64,000 nt of DNA, from NCBI RefSeq assembly GCF_028372415.1, contig NC_092877.1:253145010-253209009 (forward strand). Reading direction: 5' to 3'. Of this stretch, positions 13,330 through 23,513 are shown in pieces; the first letter of the stretch is position 1; every line of letters starts with the position of its first letter. The stretch comes from Notamacropus eugenii (Eukaryota > Chordata > Mammalia > Diprotodontia > Macropodidae). Position numbers and translations under genes: made by a program. Below the pieces are notes generated by a model, which had not been told where the DNA came from, made no database searches, and saw only the letters and a list, made by a program, of their open reading frames with translations.

Positions 13330-13800
13330 GCTCTAGTGTCATTCTTCTACTGAAACTCAATTTGATCTGACCTTAGGGTACTAAGCTCTGATTGGTGAGC
13401 ATTTTGCCCCATCTCACTGGGTCCCAGTCTTACCACAAGACTTCCTGGCTATCTACCCCATTCTGCTTCATAGTACATGTGTTGCATTCCCTCTTTTCTT
13501 CACTTCTCTTTATTTTCTGAATCTAAAATCATAATCAAATCAATGTAACCATTCCTGGAGAGAATATTTCAGTCAACTGCCCTGTGAATTCAATTACCAT
13601 CTTCTGACTTTCCAGTTCAAAGCATTCCTCCTTGACCACCACATCTACATATGTCATATCATTTTCTTAAATGTAAGTTACTTGGCAGTAGGGACAATCT
13701 TGCATGCTTATATTTGTACCTCTAGAACTTTTTGCAGTGTTTGGCCCATATTAAATGCATAATAAAGGCTTTTCTCTTCATTCATTCACTTGTTCCACTG
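13330..13800 (+). mobile_element. L2 LINE 3' end
   Basis: The distal 13665-13790 carries the L2 3'-terminal pattern: 'taagttacttggcagtagggaca', then 'gtacctctagaac', then 'cagtgtttggcccatattaaatgc', then 'attcattcactt'. The upstream part (13330-13660) is compatible with L2 body but weaker. Confidence 0.55.
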
Positions 13801-14274
13801 GGTCATGAAGGGTTTTATGTATCAAGCATCCCATAAAAATGTAAATATGCCCATGGGAAAGATAATGCCTTAGAATTTAAGTTGTTACTGGTTAGTAAAT
13901 TAGTACAGATTACTTGAGAACTGACTAGTAGGAAAACAGAAAACTAGGGGAGAAATAGGCACGTTGAAATTAGAAAGAGAGACATCTCTTACCACAGGCA
14001 AAATTTACTTCATTAGGACTGGCCTCGGGCATATTTTATAATCAGATACATTGAGATGCACAAATGTTTAAAGTAATAAAAATGTATGAGAGCATTTAAA
14101 AACAAACATGCCATTCTACCCATTCTAAACTATGCCTAATACACAATAAAGTCTAGGGAGTCTCCTTAATCCTCAGTTTTCTGGACAGTTTTATCCTGAC
14201 TATGCAGTTATATTTAAAATATTCCAAAAGACAACATAAGGATAAATCTATTCTGTTTAGAGGGAGGCGACAAG
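13801..14274. other. Unassigned interval
   Basis: Nothing recognised. Confidence 0.4.
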
Positions 14275-14440
14275 GAAAAGTCAGTAGAATTCTGGATTTT
14301 GAGTTAAGAAGTTGTGAATTCAAAACCTTCCTCAGACATTTATTAGTTATATGACCAGGGGACAAATTATTTAAATTTTCTATGTCTCAATTTCTTGATC
14401 TGTAAAAATAAAAAGTGTCACAATTGATGGCTTCTGAGGT
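14275..14440 (+). mobile_element. MIR-like CORE-SINE fragment
   Basis: 'ctggattttgagttaagaag', 'cctcagacatttattagtta' and 'tcaatttcttgatctgtaaaa' occur in MIR order. Confidence 0.6.
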
Positions 14441-15299
14441 ACCTTAACTGTACTGTGATCTTATGAATTATCTTATTAAAAGGACAAAGACACTGATATT
14501 GCACTTATTTTCCCCACACTTGCCTCCATATTTCTATTTCCCCAAATCTTACTTCCTCTTCATTGTTTCTTTGTTTTCCCCGGCACCTTCTTTGACTTAT
14601 TTATCATTAGGAAATCTCTGGTTATTTCCTACTTCCCTAGTGACTTGGCTGAATGTTGTCAGTGAATTCTGTCAGTTATAAGCAGGCAATGGGAACTCAT
14701 AATTTTACCAACTCTGCTCTCCAAATAAATTTGGAAGTCAAATGATATAAGGGCTTTCTGAAATTCCCTATTGTTTAAGTTTTCCTATTTGTATTTAAAT
14801 AAGTGCCTTTGGGTTACTGCTGCATTCTCTTTATTTGCAGGGATAACTATGACTCCCTTTTAAAAGACACAAAGATCTGAAACTGAGAACACAATTTTAA
14901 AAAATAAGATTTACAGATAATAAATAAGCCTTGTACAGTAAGAGGTCATAATTGTTTCAGTTATTACTTTCTTTCATTGAAATGCCTTTCTTTCTCCAAG
15001 TCCAAGAGTAGCACTTTTGGATGTTTTACTGAAGTATGTTTTTTGCTGTTTGGCATGTGCAGAGACAAAATTTGTCTTGTATCACATTACAATATGCCTG
15101 AAAAATAAAACAAAACAAAAACCCTAAAAATACTCACTAGTCAATCAAAAATGTTCTGTAAGTACCTACTATATTCCAAGAATTCTTCTAAATGCTAGTG
15201 ATGCAAAGAAAATTAATGTCGAGCTGTGTGCAGAAGAGCAGAGTATTTGCAATTGAATCCTATATGTTAAGGTGAAATAATTGTTTGGAGATGTACTTG
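14441..15299. other. Unassigned interval
   Basis: Pyrimidine-rich at 14500-14660, with no recognised element. About 15145-15215 carries the 'agtacctactatattcc' motif of an old LINE fossil. Confidence 0.4.
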
Positions 15300-15490
15300 T
15301 TAATTTGTAGGCTCATAGATTGAGAGTTTCAAGAAACACCAAAGATGACCTAATCCAAAGTTTTCATTTTTGAATTAATCAAATGATTAAATGAGGACCA
15401 GACAGAATGAAACTTGTCCAATACTGAATAAGTAGCATAAAAGGCAACATTTGAATTCCAAGAGCAGATCCTGACTTCTTTCTATATTAT
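15300..15490 (+). mobile_element. MIR-family fragment
   Basis: 'tcatagattgagagt', 'gatgacctaatccaaa', 'gaggaccagacagaatga' and 'catttgaattccaagagcag' follow the order of a MIR/MIR3-type SINE. Strongly diverged. Confidence 0.5.
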
Positions 15491-16229
15491 TATTCTAGTT
15501 TCACATGCAGCTAGGTTGTAAATAAATAAATTAGCTCTGAGAACAAACTGCTGAGTGATTGGCCCTAACATGTGCTCACAAAAGTAGTCACTTAATCATC
15601 AGTTCCCTGAAACAAAAGGTAAAAGAGCAATGAATTTGGATATTTCAAGAGAAGATCTTTACAAAATAAAACAAAATCTATGCTGGAGTTAAGGCCACAC
15701 CATGGAAAAAAGTCTCAAACATTAGCTTCTCTAATAACAATCAGTCCTTAGAGAGAAATAAAACTTATCTGTAGTGCATGAACTGAGGGTTTCAGACAAA
15801 CACCAATAACAAACAAAAATTTTACTGTGCTCACTAATGGGGACAGGAGGTAAATGGGAAAAGTGATTGGCTCACAGAATGTTAGTGTTTAAAAGGACAA
15901 CACTCCACCTAGAATATCTGAATGTTGTCTCTGATAATCCTAGCAAACCTAGTGCTTGTGACATTAACCAACCTACTTCAGGGTCTTGTGTGGCTGTTAG
16001 TAGGCAGTCAATTAATTACTATCAAGCTATTTTCTGAAGAAAAAATATAAATCCAAAGGATACTTGGGAAAATACACCAGACATGAGGGATGTAAAATTC
16101 ATAATTCTGATTTTCTAACACAATGCTTAAAAGGTACTGGTTCCATCCCTACAGGGCAGAAGTTTGAAGGAATGACTATTGCCAAATTTACCAGAAATCA
16201 CGGAGCAAATAGAAAGACATATTGCTCAT
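15491..16229. other. Unassigned interval
   Basis: No gene or repeat recognised. Confidence 0.4.
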
Positions 16230-16474
16230 TTAAAAAAAATTAAATGTATTGATTTCAAGCATATTTTTAAAAATTAAGTTCTTAATTCTTTCCCTCTGTT
16301 CCACTTCTCCTTGACACATTGAGAAGGCAGGAGATGTAATATCAATTGCACCTCAAAAGTATTTTAATTTTCATTTCTCTAATCAGAAATTATTTAGAAC
16401 ATTTTTATGTGAGTATAGATAGCTTTTTTCTTTTTTGAATCATTTCTGAATTTAGAAGACTTTTATACTCACAT

Positions 16475-16479
16475 ATATG

Positions 16480-16513
<34 letters not shown>

Positions 16514-16523
16514 TGTATGTATG
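16475..16523. repeat. (TATG)n microsatellite
   Basis: About eight perfect TATG units preceded by impure TATA units. Confidence 0.95.
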
Positions 16524-16934
16524 CATTGTTCTCTCTTTAACTCATTCCCGATGAAAATAAGTTTCCAAAACTAACAGCTCTCCTCCCCTATCTAATTACT
16601 CTGTGTTGGTTCCTCCTCTCTCACTTCAATTGCATAAGATAACATGTCTTTTTAGCTATTCTTAAGCAGTTTTAGTTTTTAAAGTTATATTATACTCAGG
16701 TCTATCCCAATTCTTCTTAAAAACTATCCAATTACTCATAACAGTCTTAGACACACATTCTATTTACATAAAAGGTAAATAGTTTGTCCTTATTGAGTCC
16801 TTGTAATTAGGTTTTGGTAGATAACATATTTTTCTTGGCTCTTGTATGTCAAATCTTCCATTAAGCACAGTTGTTTTTTTTAAACAAAATCCTGGAAGTC
16901 TGACAATTTATTAAATGTCCTTTTATTTTATTTA

Positions 16935-17285
16935 GCATTATGTTTGTTCTTCATTGCTGAAGAAGACCATGCCATCAGAGAAACCATGACATGACTTGCA
17001 TTTGACTTTCTTTTGAGTGAGGGAGGGCTGTGCAGGTCACCAACCTCACTTCTCCTCCAGAGCCATTTGAGTCCAGTGCCCAGATATTCATCAGGATGAC
17101 TGGAGATGACACAGAGTTCACTGGGAGACCTTGGCACCTTTAGGCCAAGGTCTATGCAGGTACTCACTTAGAGAGAGTTAACACCCATCCATTGAATAGG
17201 CCTATTTAAGAAGTAGGCAGGACAGCGCTCCTTTAATGGAGGAAAGAAAAGAAAGACCTCATGCTGGAAGAGAAACAGGAACACT
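16935..17285 (-). mobile_element. SINE inserted in old L1/HAL1
   Basis: The body matches the SINE at 95-400 across 'gaagaagaccatgccatcag', 'gagtgagggagggctgtgc' and 'catcaggatgactggaga'. The remaining part to about 17285 differs from the first copy and lacks its tRNA-like head. It reads as a longer variant of the same SINE body. Confidence 0.6.
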
Positions 17286-18844
17286 TACTATTGAAAATCA
17301 CTCTGAAGCCAGTTAGTATTCTTAGTTTGGTTGGATATTATATTTTCATCCAGAATTCTGTTATTTTGTTCTTCAATATAAGTGTTCCAAGATTTGTGGT
17401 TTTTAAGTGTCACTGCTACTAGGTGTTGTTTGATTCTAATTGTGGCACCATGATATTTATTTTTCTTCTTGCTCATGATATTTTATCGTTGACTATGGAA
17501 TTTTCAGAATTTGATTATAATGTTCCTGTGGGTTTTTTTTCATGGGATCTCTTTGAGATGGTGATTGGTGGAATGGCTTTTTTTTCTATGTATACTTACT
17601 CCTCTTCTTTTAATGCTTCAGAACAATTTTATTCAATTGTTTCGTTTATTATTGTATCAAGATTCTTTTTTTATTAAAGCTTTTAGGCAGTCTGATCATT
17701 TTTATATTTTCTCTTCTTTTTCTGTTTTCCAGATCAGTCATATTTCTTATGAGATATTTCACGTTCTCTTTTATTTGTTATTCCTTATATTTTGTTTGAT
17801 TATTTATTGATCTTTTATGACTTTTATGTCTCCCCCTTGTTCAATTTTGATTCTCAAGTAGTTGTTTTCTTCCTTAGAATTCTGGATCTCCTTTTCTAAT
17901 TACCTGACTTTCTTTTCACAATCTTCTTTTTCTTTTTGGATTATTCTTAAATTGTTATTTTTTTAGTTTTTGTTTCCCCTCAGTCACTCTCCTTCAAAAT
18001 TTTAAAGTCATTTTTTAAAAAATTCTTCTTTGAAATATTTTTGGGCAGGTAACCAATTGACATTAATCTTTAGGGTAGAAGAGGCCTTCTTTGCTTCAGT
18101 ATCCTCCTTTGAGTTTGAACCTGGTCTTCTCTCTTTCCACAATAACTCTTTAATTCTTTCTCCTTTACCTGTGCATGCTTTCTTTTATTTTTTTTTCAGT
18201 AGCTTAAGTTTTGTAATTCCCTCTACTCCTGTGATATGGGGAATTCTGGCCTCAAATCTTCTTTCAGTTCTGCCCTCTGACCTGGAACCAAAACCAAGAC
18301 TTCCAGCAGTCCTGTAAGTGCTCACAGTCAGTTGAATCTCTACCCCACTGCTTTTACATTCACTGGCCATGTGTTGGTTACTTCTTGCCCAAACCCCCAC
18401 CCACAGCACCTCCAGTGATAGGATACCCATAGTAGAGTTGGATGTGGCATTCCTTGGCAGCAAAGATTACTTCAGTCTTCCCCAGCTCAAATACCCAAGT
18501 CCCCTCCCTGTCCCAGGGGTGCAAGTTCCTGTGTGTAAGGATCAGGGAAGCCTCCTAAGCCAGCTAATCCCAGGGCTTGCAGCTTGTTATTTAGGTGGTC
18601 ACTAACCTGGAGGTGTTTTCTCTTCACAGGGATTGCACCTCCTCTTGTAATTTTTCTTGAGCTCTTCAATTGTCCAAGAAGCGTGATTCTTCTGCCCCTA
18701 CCCTTATTTATTTTTACTTGCTCTTACTTTGCTCTTAGGCTTTGTTTTATCTCCTTTGTTGGTGTAAATTTTGAGGGTTTGGAATTTTCTGACCTACTCC
18801 ACTACCTTCCCAGAATCTTCTTCCTGCCACTGTATGTCTTAGGC

Positions 18845-19905
18845 CATACCAGATTGTTTTTATGAATACTGCTTTGCAGTATAGTTAAAATCTAGCAGTG
18901 CCTTCCTTTTCTTTATTTTTTTTTCATTGATTCCCTTAATATTCTTTACCTTTTGTTCATGACATTTGGATGATATGTCTTGTATGATTTCCCATGTGAG
19001 AAGGAGAGAATTTAGAACTCAGTATTTTTTTTTTAAAAAAGAGAATGTTAAAAGAAAACAAAATATTTCTAAAATAATTTTTAAAAAGCATTTGGGTTTT
19101 TGCCATTTGGTGCATATTTAGTTAGAATCAATATTATTTAATTGTCTGTTACATTTTACCAAAATGCTGTTTCCATAATTATCTTTTTTGAGTAGGTCTT
19201 TTTACATCTTTGCCTTGCCTGGAATCATGATTGCTATCACTCCTTTTTTTCCCACTTAGCTGAAGCAAAGTAGATACTATTCCAGTCTCTTATTTTACTC
19301 AGTGTATTCCTTTTTGTTTCCAGTGCATTTTTTTTAAACAACATGTTGTTGGATTCTTTCTAATCCATTCTGCTATCTACTTCAATGTTATGAGTGAGTT
19401 CATCCCCATCACAGTTATGATTACTAATTGTATATTCCCCTCTATCCTTACTTTAGTTAATCCTCCTCTATTTTTTTCTCCTGTCTCTCTTCAAAAGTTT
19501 TTTTTGTTAGTCACTACTACCTCTTTTAATGTTACCCCTTTTCTCACTCCTCCTCATATTGTTTATCCCTTAGCACTCCCCATTTTCTATTGAGTAAGAT
19601 AGATTTCTATACACAGCTGAGTGTACATATGTCTTCTTTCCTCTTCTAATCAGCTCCAATAGGAGTGAGGTTCAAGAAATGCCTTTAATAATTATGTTTT
19701 CCCTCTACTGCTAAAGCTCTTCTTTGCCTACCTTATTTATGTTAGATAATTTCCCCCTCTCTTCTCTCTTTGCCCTTATCCCAGTGCATTTCTCTTTTGT
19801 ATCTCCTCATTTAAGTTTTTCTAACATGCTGCAAGTGCTAATGCTCCCATTTTCTATGGAACTTTGACCCAGAATAAGCTTTGGTTAATAAAATAAGGTC
19901 TTACT
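18845..19905 (-). mobile_element. Antisense L1 fragments, ORF2 internally deleted
   Basis: 18845-18960 matches the ORF2 segment at about 51.55-51.65 kb of the intact L1. 19140-19600 matches the endonuclease 5' end and the ORF1-ORF2 spacer at about 53.97-54.3 kb ('gttgttggattctttctaatccattctgctatc'-type block, near 19345-19380). The middle of ORF2 is absent. The element is relatively diverged from the intact copy. Confidence 0.65.
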
Positions 19906-20069
19906 TGAGAGAACCCAAAGCAAAGATGCATCTACTACTACCACATCTTCCTCTAAGTCTTGATACTGGTGTTGTCACTGCATGCATTCATATCAGACCA
20001 CAAATCCAATGTCACACAGCTCTGCTGTAGGAATTCAAGTTATTTTGGATTGAGAAAAATTCTCACTTT

Positions 20070-20664
20070 TGCCTGTATTGGGCTACCCGAGTCTTTCTTA
20101 CCTGTCCCAGGTCTTCGGTTGGCCAAACCGGATAAACGTATGAGAGAAAGGACGTTCCAGAGTCAAACAGGGGTTGAGCTTTATTTCAGGGTCCGCGTTA
20201 CAAATGCAGGGGGGTCTTCCTTAGGAGGAAGAGGGGGAGATTTCCTAAGGAGGCTAAGCTTAAGGGATTGGAAGTAGAAGTACAAGCGGGGAGAGAGGGG
20301 GAGGGGAGAGAGGAAAGAAAAGAAGCGGAGCCCTACTTTTCTCTTTGGCTCCACACGTGCTAAGAGAGAGCTTTCTGGCTTCCTCAATCCTACTTAATCT
20401 TCAGCCACACAGTTTGCATCTCAATACCATGCTGTTAGGTAACTAGGTGTGCTCCAATCCGGGACGACCTCGAGGGCAGGGAGACTCCACCCATCAGGTA
20501 TCTCCGGGGGAGAGTCGGAAATACCCGAGCTAGCCGAGCTAGCTCAGTCTGACCTTCTCGAACCCCCGCTGTTCATGGAGGGCCTCGTAAGACTCTAAGA
20601 TTTAGAAGTCCCACTTTTACCTGCCCGAGACCGTCCACACGGAATTGAACTTCCAGTCCCAACA
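20070..20664 (-). repeat. 3' LTR of provirus (595 bp)
   Basis: Left LTR in plus coordinates, and the 3' LTR in element orientation. It lacks 13 bases next to its outer end relative to the other LTR (608 bp), and the missing stretch is bounded by GCC repeats. The AATAAA signal on the minus strand is at 20180-20185. Confidence 0.93.
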
Positions 20665-20677
20665 TATCCCCTTCTTT
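20665..20677 (-). other. Polypurine tract
   Basis: On the minus strand AAAGAAGGGGATA sits directly before the 3' LTR start TGTTGGG. This is the expected position and composition for the plus-strand DNA primer of a retrovirus. Confidence 0.8.
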
Positions 20678-21065
20678 GTTATGCACGGAGCGCACCTGGC
20701 TCTAGAGCAAACAGTGGCTGGAGACTGAGTGGATTAGGAAGGCCTTTAGCATATGAGTACCCTACACCAAGACTTCATTCACACAGAAATCTGCAGCTAG
20801 CACAACTGACAAAGGGAGGCATCAAATAAAACAAAGATGAAACTAAATGGCTGAGTTACAACAGGGGAAGTGCAATCAACTAATCCCAAAGCATATTTTA
20901 AGAGAAGCAGGTGGTGTAGGCGCCTTACATCACCACTCCCTTAATCTTGCAAATGGATCTATACAGGTGGAAAATTGGTCACCTCCTCCCCACCCAAGTG
21001 TCCTGGGTTTGTGATATCAAAGTCCTCATTCAGCTGGAGAAAAAAGGATGCCTAGATTGAAGCTG

Positions 21066-21695
21066 TCAGCAGCAGTGTCTGTGGTTGTGATGAGGGCTGC
21101 TTCCTCTCTGGGCAGCAAGGTTAAAGCTGTCAGCAGCAGGCTCAGGTGGTGTATGATCCTTCTCCGGGGTCTCTGGGCTCTCCGGCGTCTCCGCCTCCTG
21201 CGTCTCCGTCATCTCCGACCTCGGTTCCCACCTACGGATCCTTCTAATGGGAATCCACGCATCACCTTTTCCTGTGGAGACACAAACATACCCTCGACCC
21301 CATATTAGTATCTTAAAATGTCTCATAGCTGGAGTAGTATGTGAGCCTTTTGAGACAGCTGTATCAAGCTCTGATTGTATTAGGCCTCTTGATCTTAGCT
21401 CTGATTGTATTAGGCGACCTTTTCCCCTTCTTTGTTTAGCGAGGATCGCCTTCAGGGTAAGATTGATAAGAATGCATACTGGCTCTTTACTTAGGTATAG
21501 CTGCTGCCAGGTGCTTACAAATTCTTGATTAACATCTGTAAGGAACCTGAATTTCCCGGATTTTTTCTTTATAACAAACACAGGAGCATTCCAGGGTGCT
21601 AATTGCTCCTTAACCAGTATCTTTAGTGCCTGGAGTTTTTCTGGCGTCAGGGGCCATTGCTCCACCCAAATCAGGGTGTCTGACTTCCAATTCAA
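21066..21695 (-). pseudogene. pol remnant: RT N-terminus joined to integrase C-terminus
   Basis: A 209-codon open frame that is a deletion product. Residues about 1-55 match the start of betaretroviral reverse transcriptase, with the WVEQWPLT and [11 protein letters not shown] motifs. The fingers/palm with the catalytic aspartates is absent. Residues about 129-158 match the integrase C-terminal domain (ILIWGRG...WIPIRRIR). The linker at 60-128 is unclear and includes a duplicated GLIQSEL unit from a 19-nt direct repeat. After residue 160 an acidic/Pro-rich stretch may be pol-env overlap or drifted sequence. Catalytic RT, RNase H and integrase cores are missing, so no activity is expected. Confidence 0.8.
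21367..21415. repeat. 19-nt direct repeat, 30-nt period
   Basis: AGCTCTGATTGTATTAGGC occurs at 21367-21385 and again at 21397-21415, inside the deleted pol region. It lies near the presumed deletion join. Confidence 0.9.
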
Positions 21696-21730
21696 GGGTG
21701 GGGACTCCAGTACAACAGCAATGGCCCTTA

Positions 21731-22745
21731 CTAAAAATTTGATAACCTCATCCCCAGGCGGCTCATAGCCATTCCGGCAATCAAGACATAATCGGAGGCT
21801 GAGTATTGTAATTGATTTCCTGTAGCCTCAAACTGCCCAGTTCCTGTAAATTGCTGATAAGCCTGGGGGGCCTGAGCCCCTAGCCCACCGGTAGTGCTCT
21901 TTACCCTCTGAGAAAATTCTGATACCCAAATCACATTCTGCCCAGGGGTAAGGCAGGCTCTAGCTAACCTCTTCCAGTCATTAGGAGTCAGAACGAACTG
22001 ACCACTGAGAGTTTCAAGCATGGCTATGACAAAGGGTGAATTAGGGCCGTGCTTGGTACAAGCCTCTTTAAGAGTCGCCACTCTCTTCCACTCTATAGGT
22101 ATGTGGCTCCTTCAAACCCCACCGGGGACACTGGGGTCCGCTATTTCTAACACAGGAAATGTCCCTACATCTTCTCCATTCTCTATAGCCTTTCTTATTC
22201 CTTTTTCCAAACTGGACTGTGGCCCTGAACTGTCTGACCAATGGAGCATGTTATAAGGAGGCGCGGAGGGAAGGCACGGCGTATTCTTCCCCTGCCTCGC
22301 CTTTTCCATCCGCTAGATGGAGCTCCAAGTCTATTTTTTCTTTACGCTCCTTAACTTTCCGCTTAACTTTCTGCTTGCCTGGGTCCTCAGTCCCTCCCGT
22401 GTTCTCCCCTCCCCTCTCTCCGCTTCCACTCTCATTCCAATCCCGCCCTGGCCTCTCCGGCCCTTCCAGCAGGCTTTTAATTACACTGAATATCAGGAAA
22501 TCTAAATCCTCCAGCTCCCCAGGGTATTGTTGCTCGTAAGCAGTCATTTGCTCTCCGACCACTCCCCATTTTTCTCTTGATATTCCTGCCTGCTTGAGCC
22601 AAGGAGAAACTTTCCAAATCCTTTCACAAAATTCTCGGAGGTCATCTAACTCTATTGTGACCCCTGCCTTCCTGCATTCCCTGTGAAGTTTCTCAGCCCA
22701 GACCTCCTGTTCCTCTGGCTTTATTACTGGCAATAGATTCCCCAT
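21731..22745 (-). pseudogene. gag remnant (matrix and capsid N-terminal part)
   Basis: The first frame (22745-22251, 164 codons) begins MGN, giving Gly2 for N-myristoylation, and contains the FCERIWKVSPWL segment typical of betaretroviral matrix. The Lys/Glu-rich tail is matrix-capsid linker. The continuing capsid sequence is in another frame: 22309-22115 (FPVLEIADP) then 22081 on (LKEACTKHGPNSPF, LTPNDWKRLARACL). The gene is therefore broken by a frameshift near 22250-22310 and a TGA at 22112-22114. The capsid C-terminus, major homology region and nucleocapsid zinc knuckles are not seen, so the major deletion begins within or just after capsid. Confidence 0.85.
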
Positions 22746-22879
22746 CTCCGCCCTTTTCCCAGGGGTTTGGGAAGCTTCTCTCCCCTTTCTCTCCTTCCGA
22801 ATCTAGGATTCGGGACTCGCTTCTTTCACAGCCCCTTCTGGGTGTACCCCAAAAGCACCCAGGATTATCTACGCTCCCA

Positions 22880-22897
22880 ATCCCTGTTGGGGCGCCA
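22880..22897 (-). other. Primer binding site, tRNA-Lys type
   Basis: On the minus strand TGGCGCCCCAACAGGGAT lies two bases after the 5' LTR end. It agrees with the tRNA-Lys3 primer site at 16 of 18 positions. The gag ATG follows about 135 nt downstream. Confidence 0.85.
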
Positions 22898-22899
22898 AC

Positions 22900-23507
22900 T
22901 GCCAAGCCTAGAGGCCTGTATTGGGCTACCCGAGTCTTTCTTACCTGTCCCAGGTCTTCGGTTGGCCAAACCGGATAAACGTATGAGAGAAAGGACGTTC
23001 CAGAGTCAAACAGGGGTTGAGCTTTATTTCAGGGTCCGGGTTACAAATGCAGGGGGGTCTTCCTTAGGAGGAAGAGGGGGAGATTTCCTAAGGAGGCTAA
23101 GCTTAAGGGATTGGAAGTAGAAGTACAAGCGGGGAGAGAGGGGGAGGGGAGAGAGGAAAGAAAAGAAGCGGAGCCCTACTTTTCTCTTTGGCTCCACACG
23201 TGCTAAGAGAGAGCTTTCTGGCTTCCTCAATCCTACTTAATCTTCAGCCACACAGTTTGCATCTCAATACCATGCTGTTAGGTAACTAGGTGTGCTCCAA
23301 TCCGGGACGACCTCGAGGGCAGGGAGACTCCACCCATCAGGTACCTCCGGGGGAGAGTCGGAAATACCCGAGCTAGCCGAGCTAGCTCAGTCTGACCTTC
23401 TCGAACCCCCGCTGTTCATGGAGGGCCTCGTAAGACTCTAAGATTTAGAAGTCCCACTTTTACCCGCCCAAGACCGTCCACACGGAATTGAGCTTCCAGT
23501 CCCAACA
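22900..23507 (-). repeat. 5' LTR of provirus (608 bp)
   Basis: Right LTR in plus coordinates, and the 5' LTR in element orientation. It runs TG...CA, with a polyadenylation signal AATAAA on the minus strand at 23023-23028. It is nearly identical to 20070-20664. I count about five substitutions (near 23037, 23343, 23465, 23470 and 23491) plus the 13-bp gap. Outer flank CACTTT matches the left side. Confidence 0.93.
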
Positions 23508-23513
23508 CACTTT

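Larger units (their letters stand above)
16230..18840 (-). mobile_element. Old antisense L1/HAL1 with internally deleted ORF2
   Basis: Minus-strand order: 5'UTR (about 18030-18840), ORF1 remnant (about 17290-18000, matching coiled-coil and RNA-binding regions of the intact ORF1 at 54.8-55.8 kb), post-ORF1 spacer (16545-16900, sharing 'ggtaaatagtttgtcc' with the spacer near 54710), then a short ORF2 3' piece at 16350-16460 and a 3'UTR. Most of ORF2 is missing. A SINE (16935-17285) and a TATG microsatellite (16475-16523) interrupt it. Confidence 0.6.
20064..23513 (-). mobile_element. Deleted betaretrovirus-like endogenous provirus
   Basis: A proviral structure read on the minus strand: 5' LTR (22900-23507), Lys-type primer binding site, gag remnant, short pol remnant, polypurine tract, 3' LTR (20070-20664). 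Both outer edges carry the 6-bp duplication CACTTT (20064-20069 and 23508-23513). LTRs have TG...CA ends. The internal part is only about 2.2 kb, so most of gag-pro-pol-env is gone. A 6-bp duplication, Lys-type PBS and capsid/RT/integrase similarity place it with class II elements. The LTRs differ at about five positions plus one 13-bp gap, so the insertion is young. It cannot encode particles by itself. Confidence 0.9.

Noticed and set aside
20181..20387. A 68-codon sense-strand frame repeated in the LTRs (also at 23024-23230, altered to 85 codons at 50787-51044), recalling the LTR gene of some betaretroviruses
   Set aside because: The repetition only reflects LTR identity. The product is low-complexity from a purine-rich tract, shows no family similarity, and the frame changes in the third LTR.
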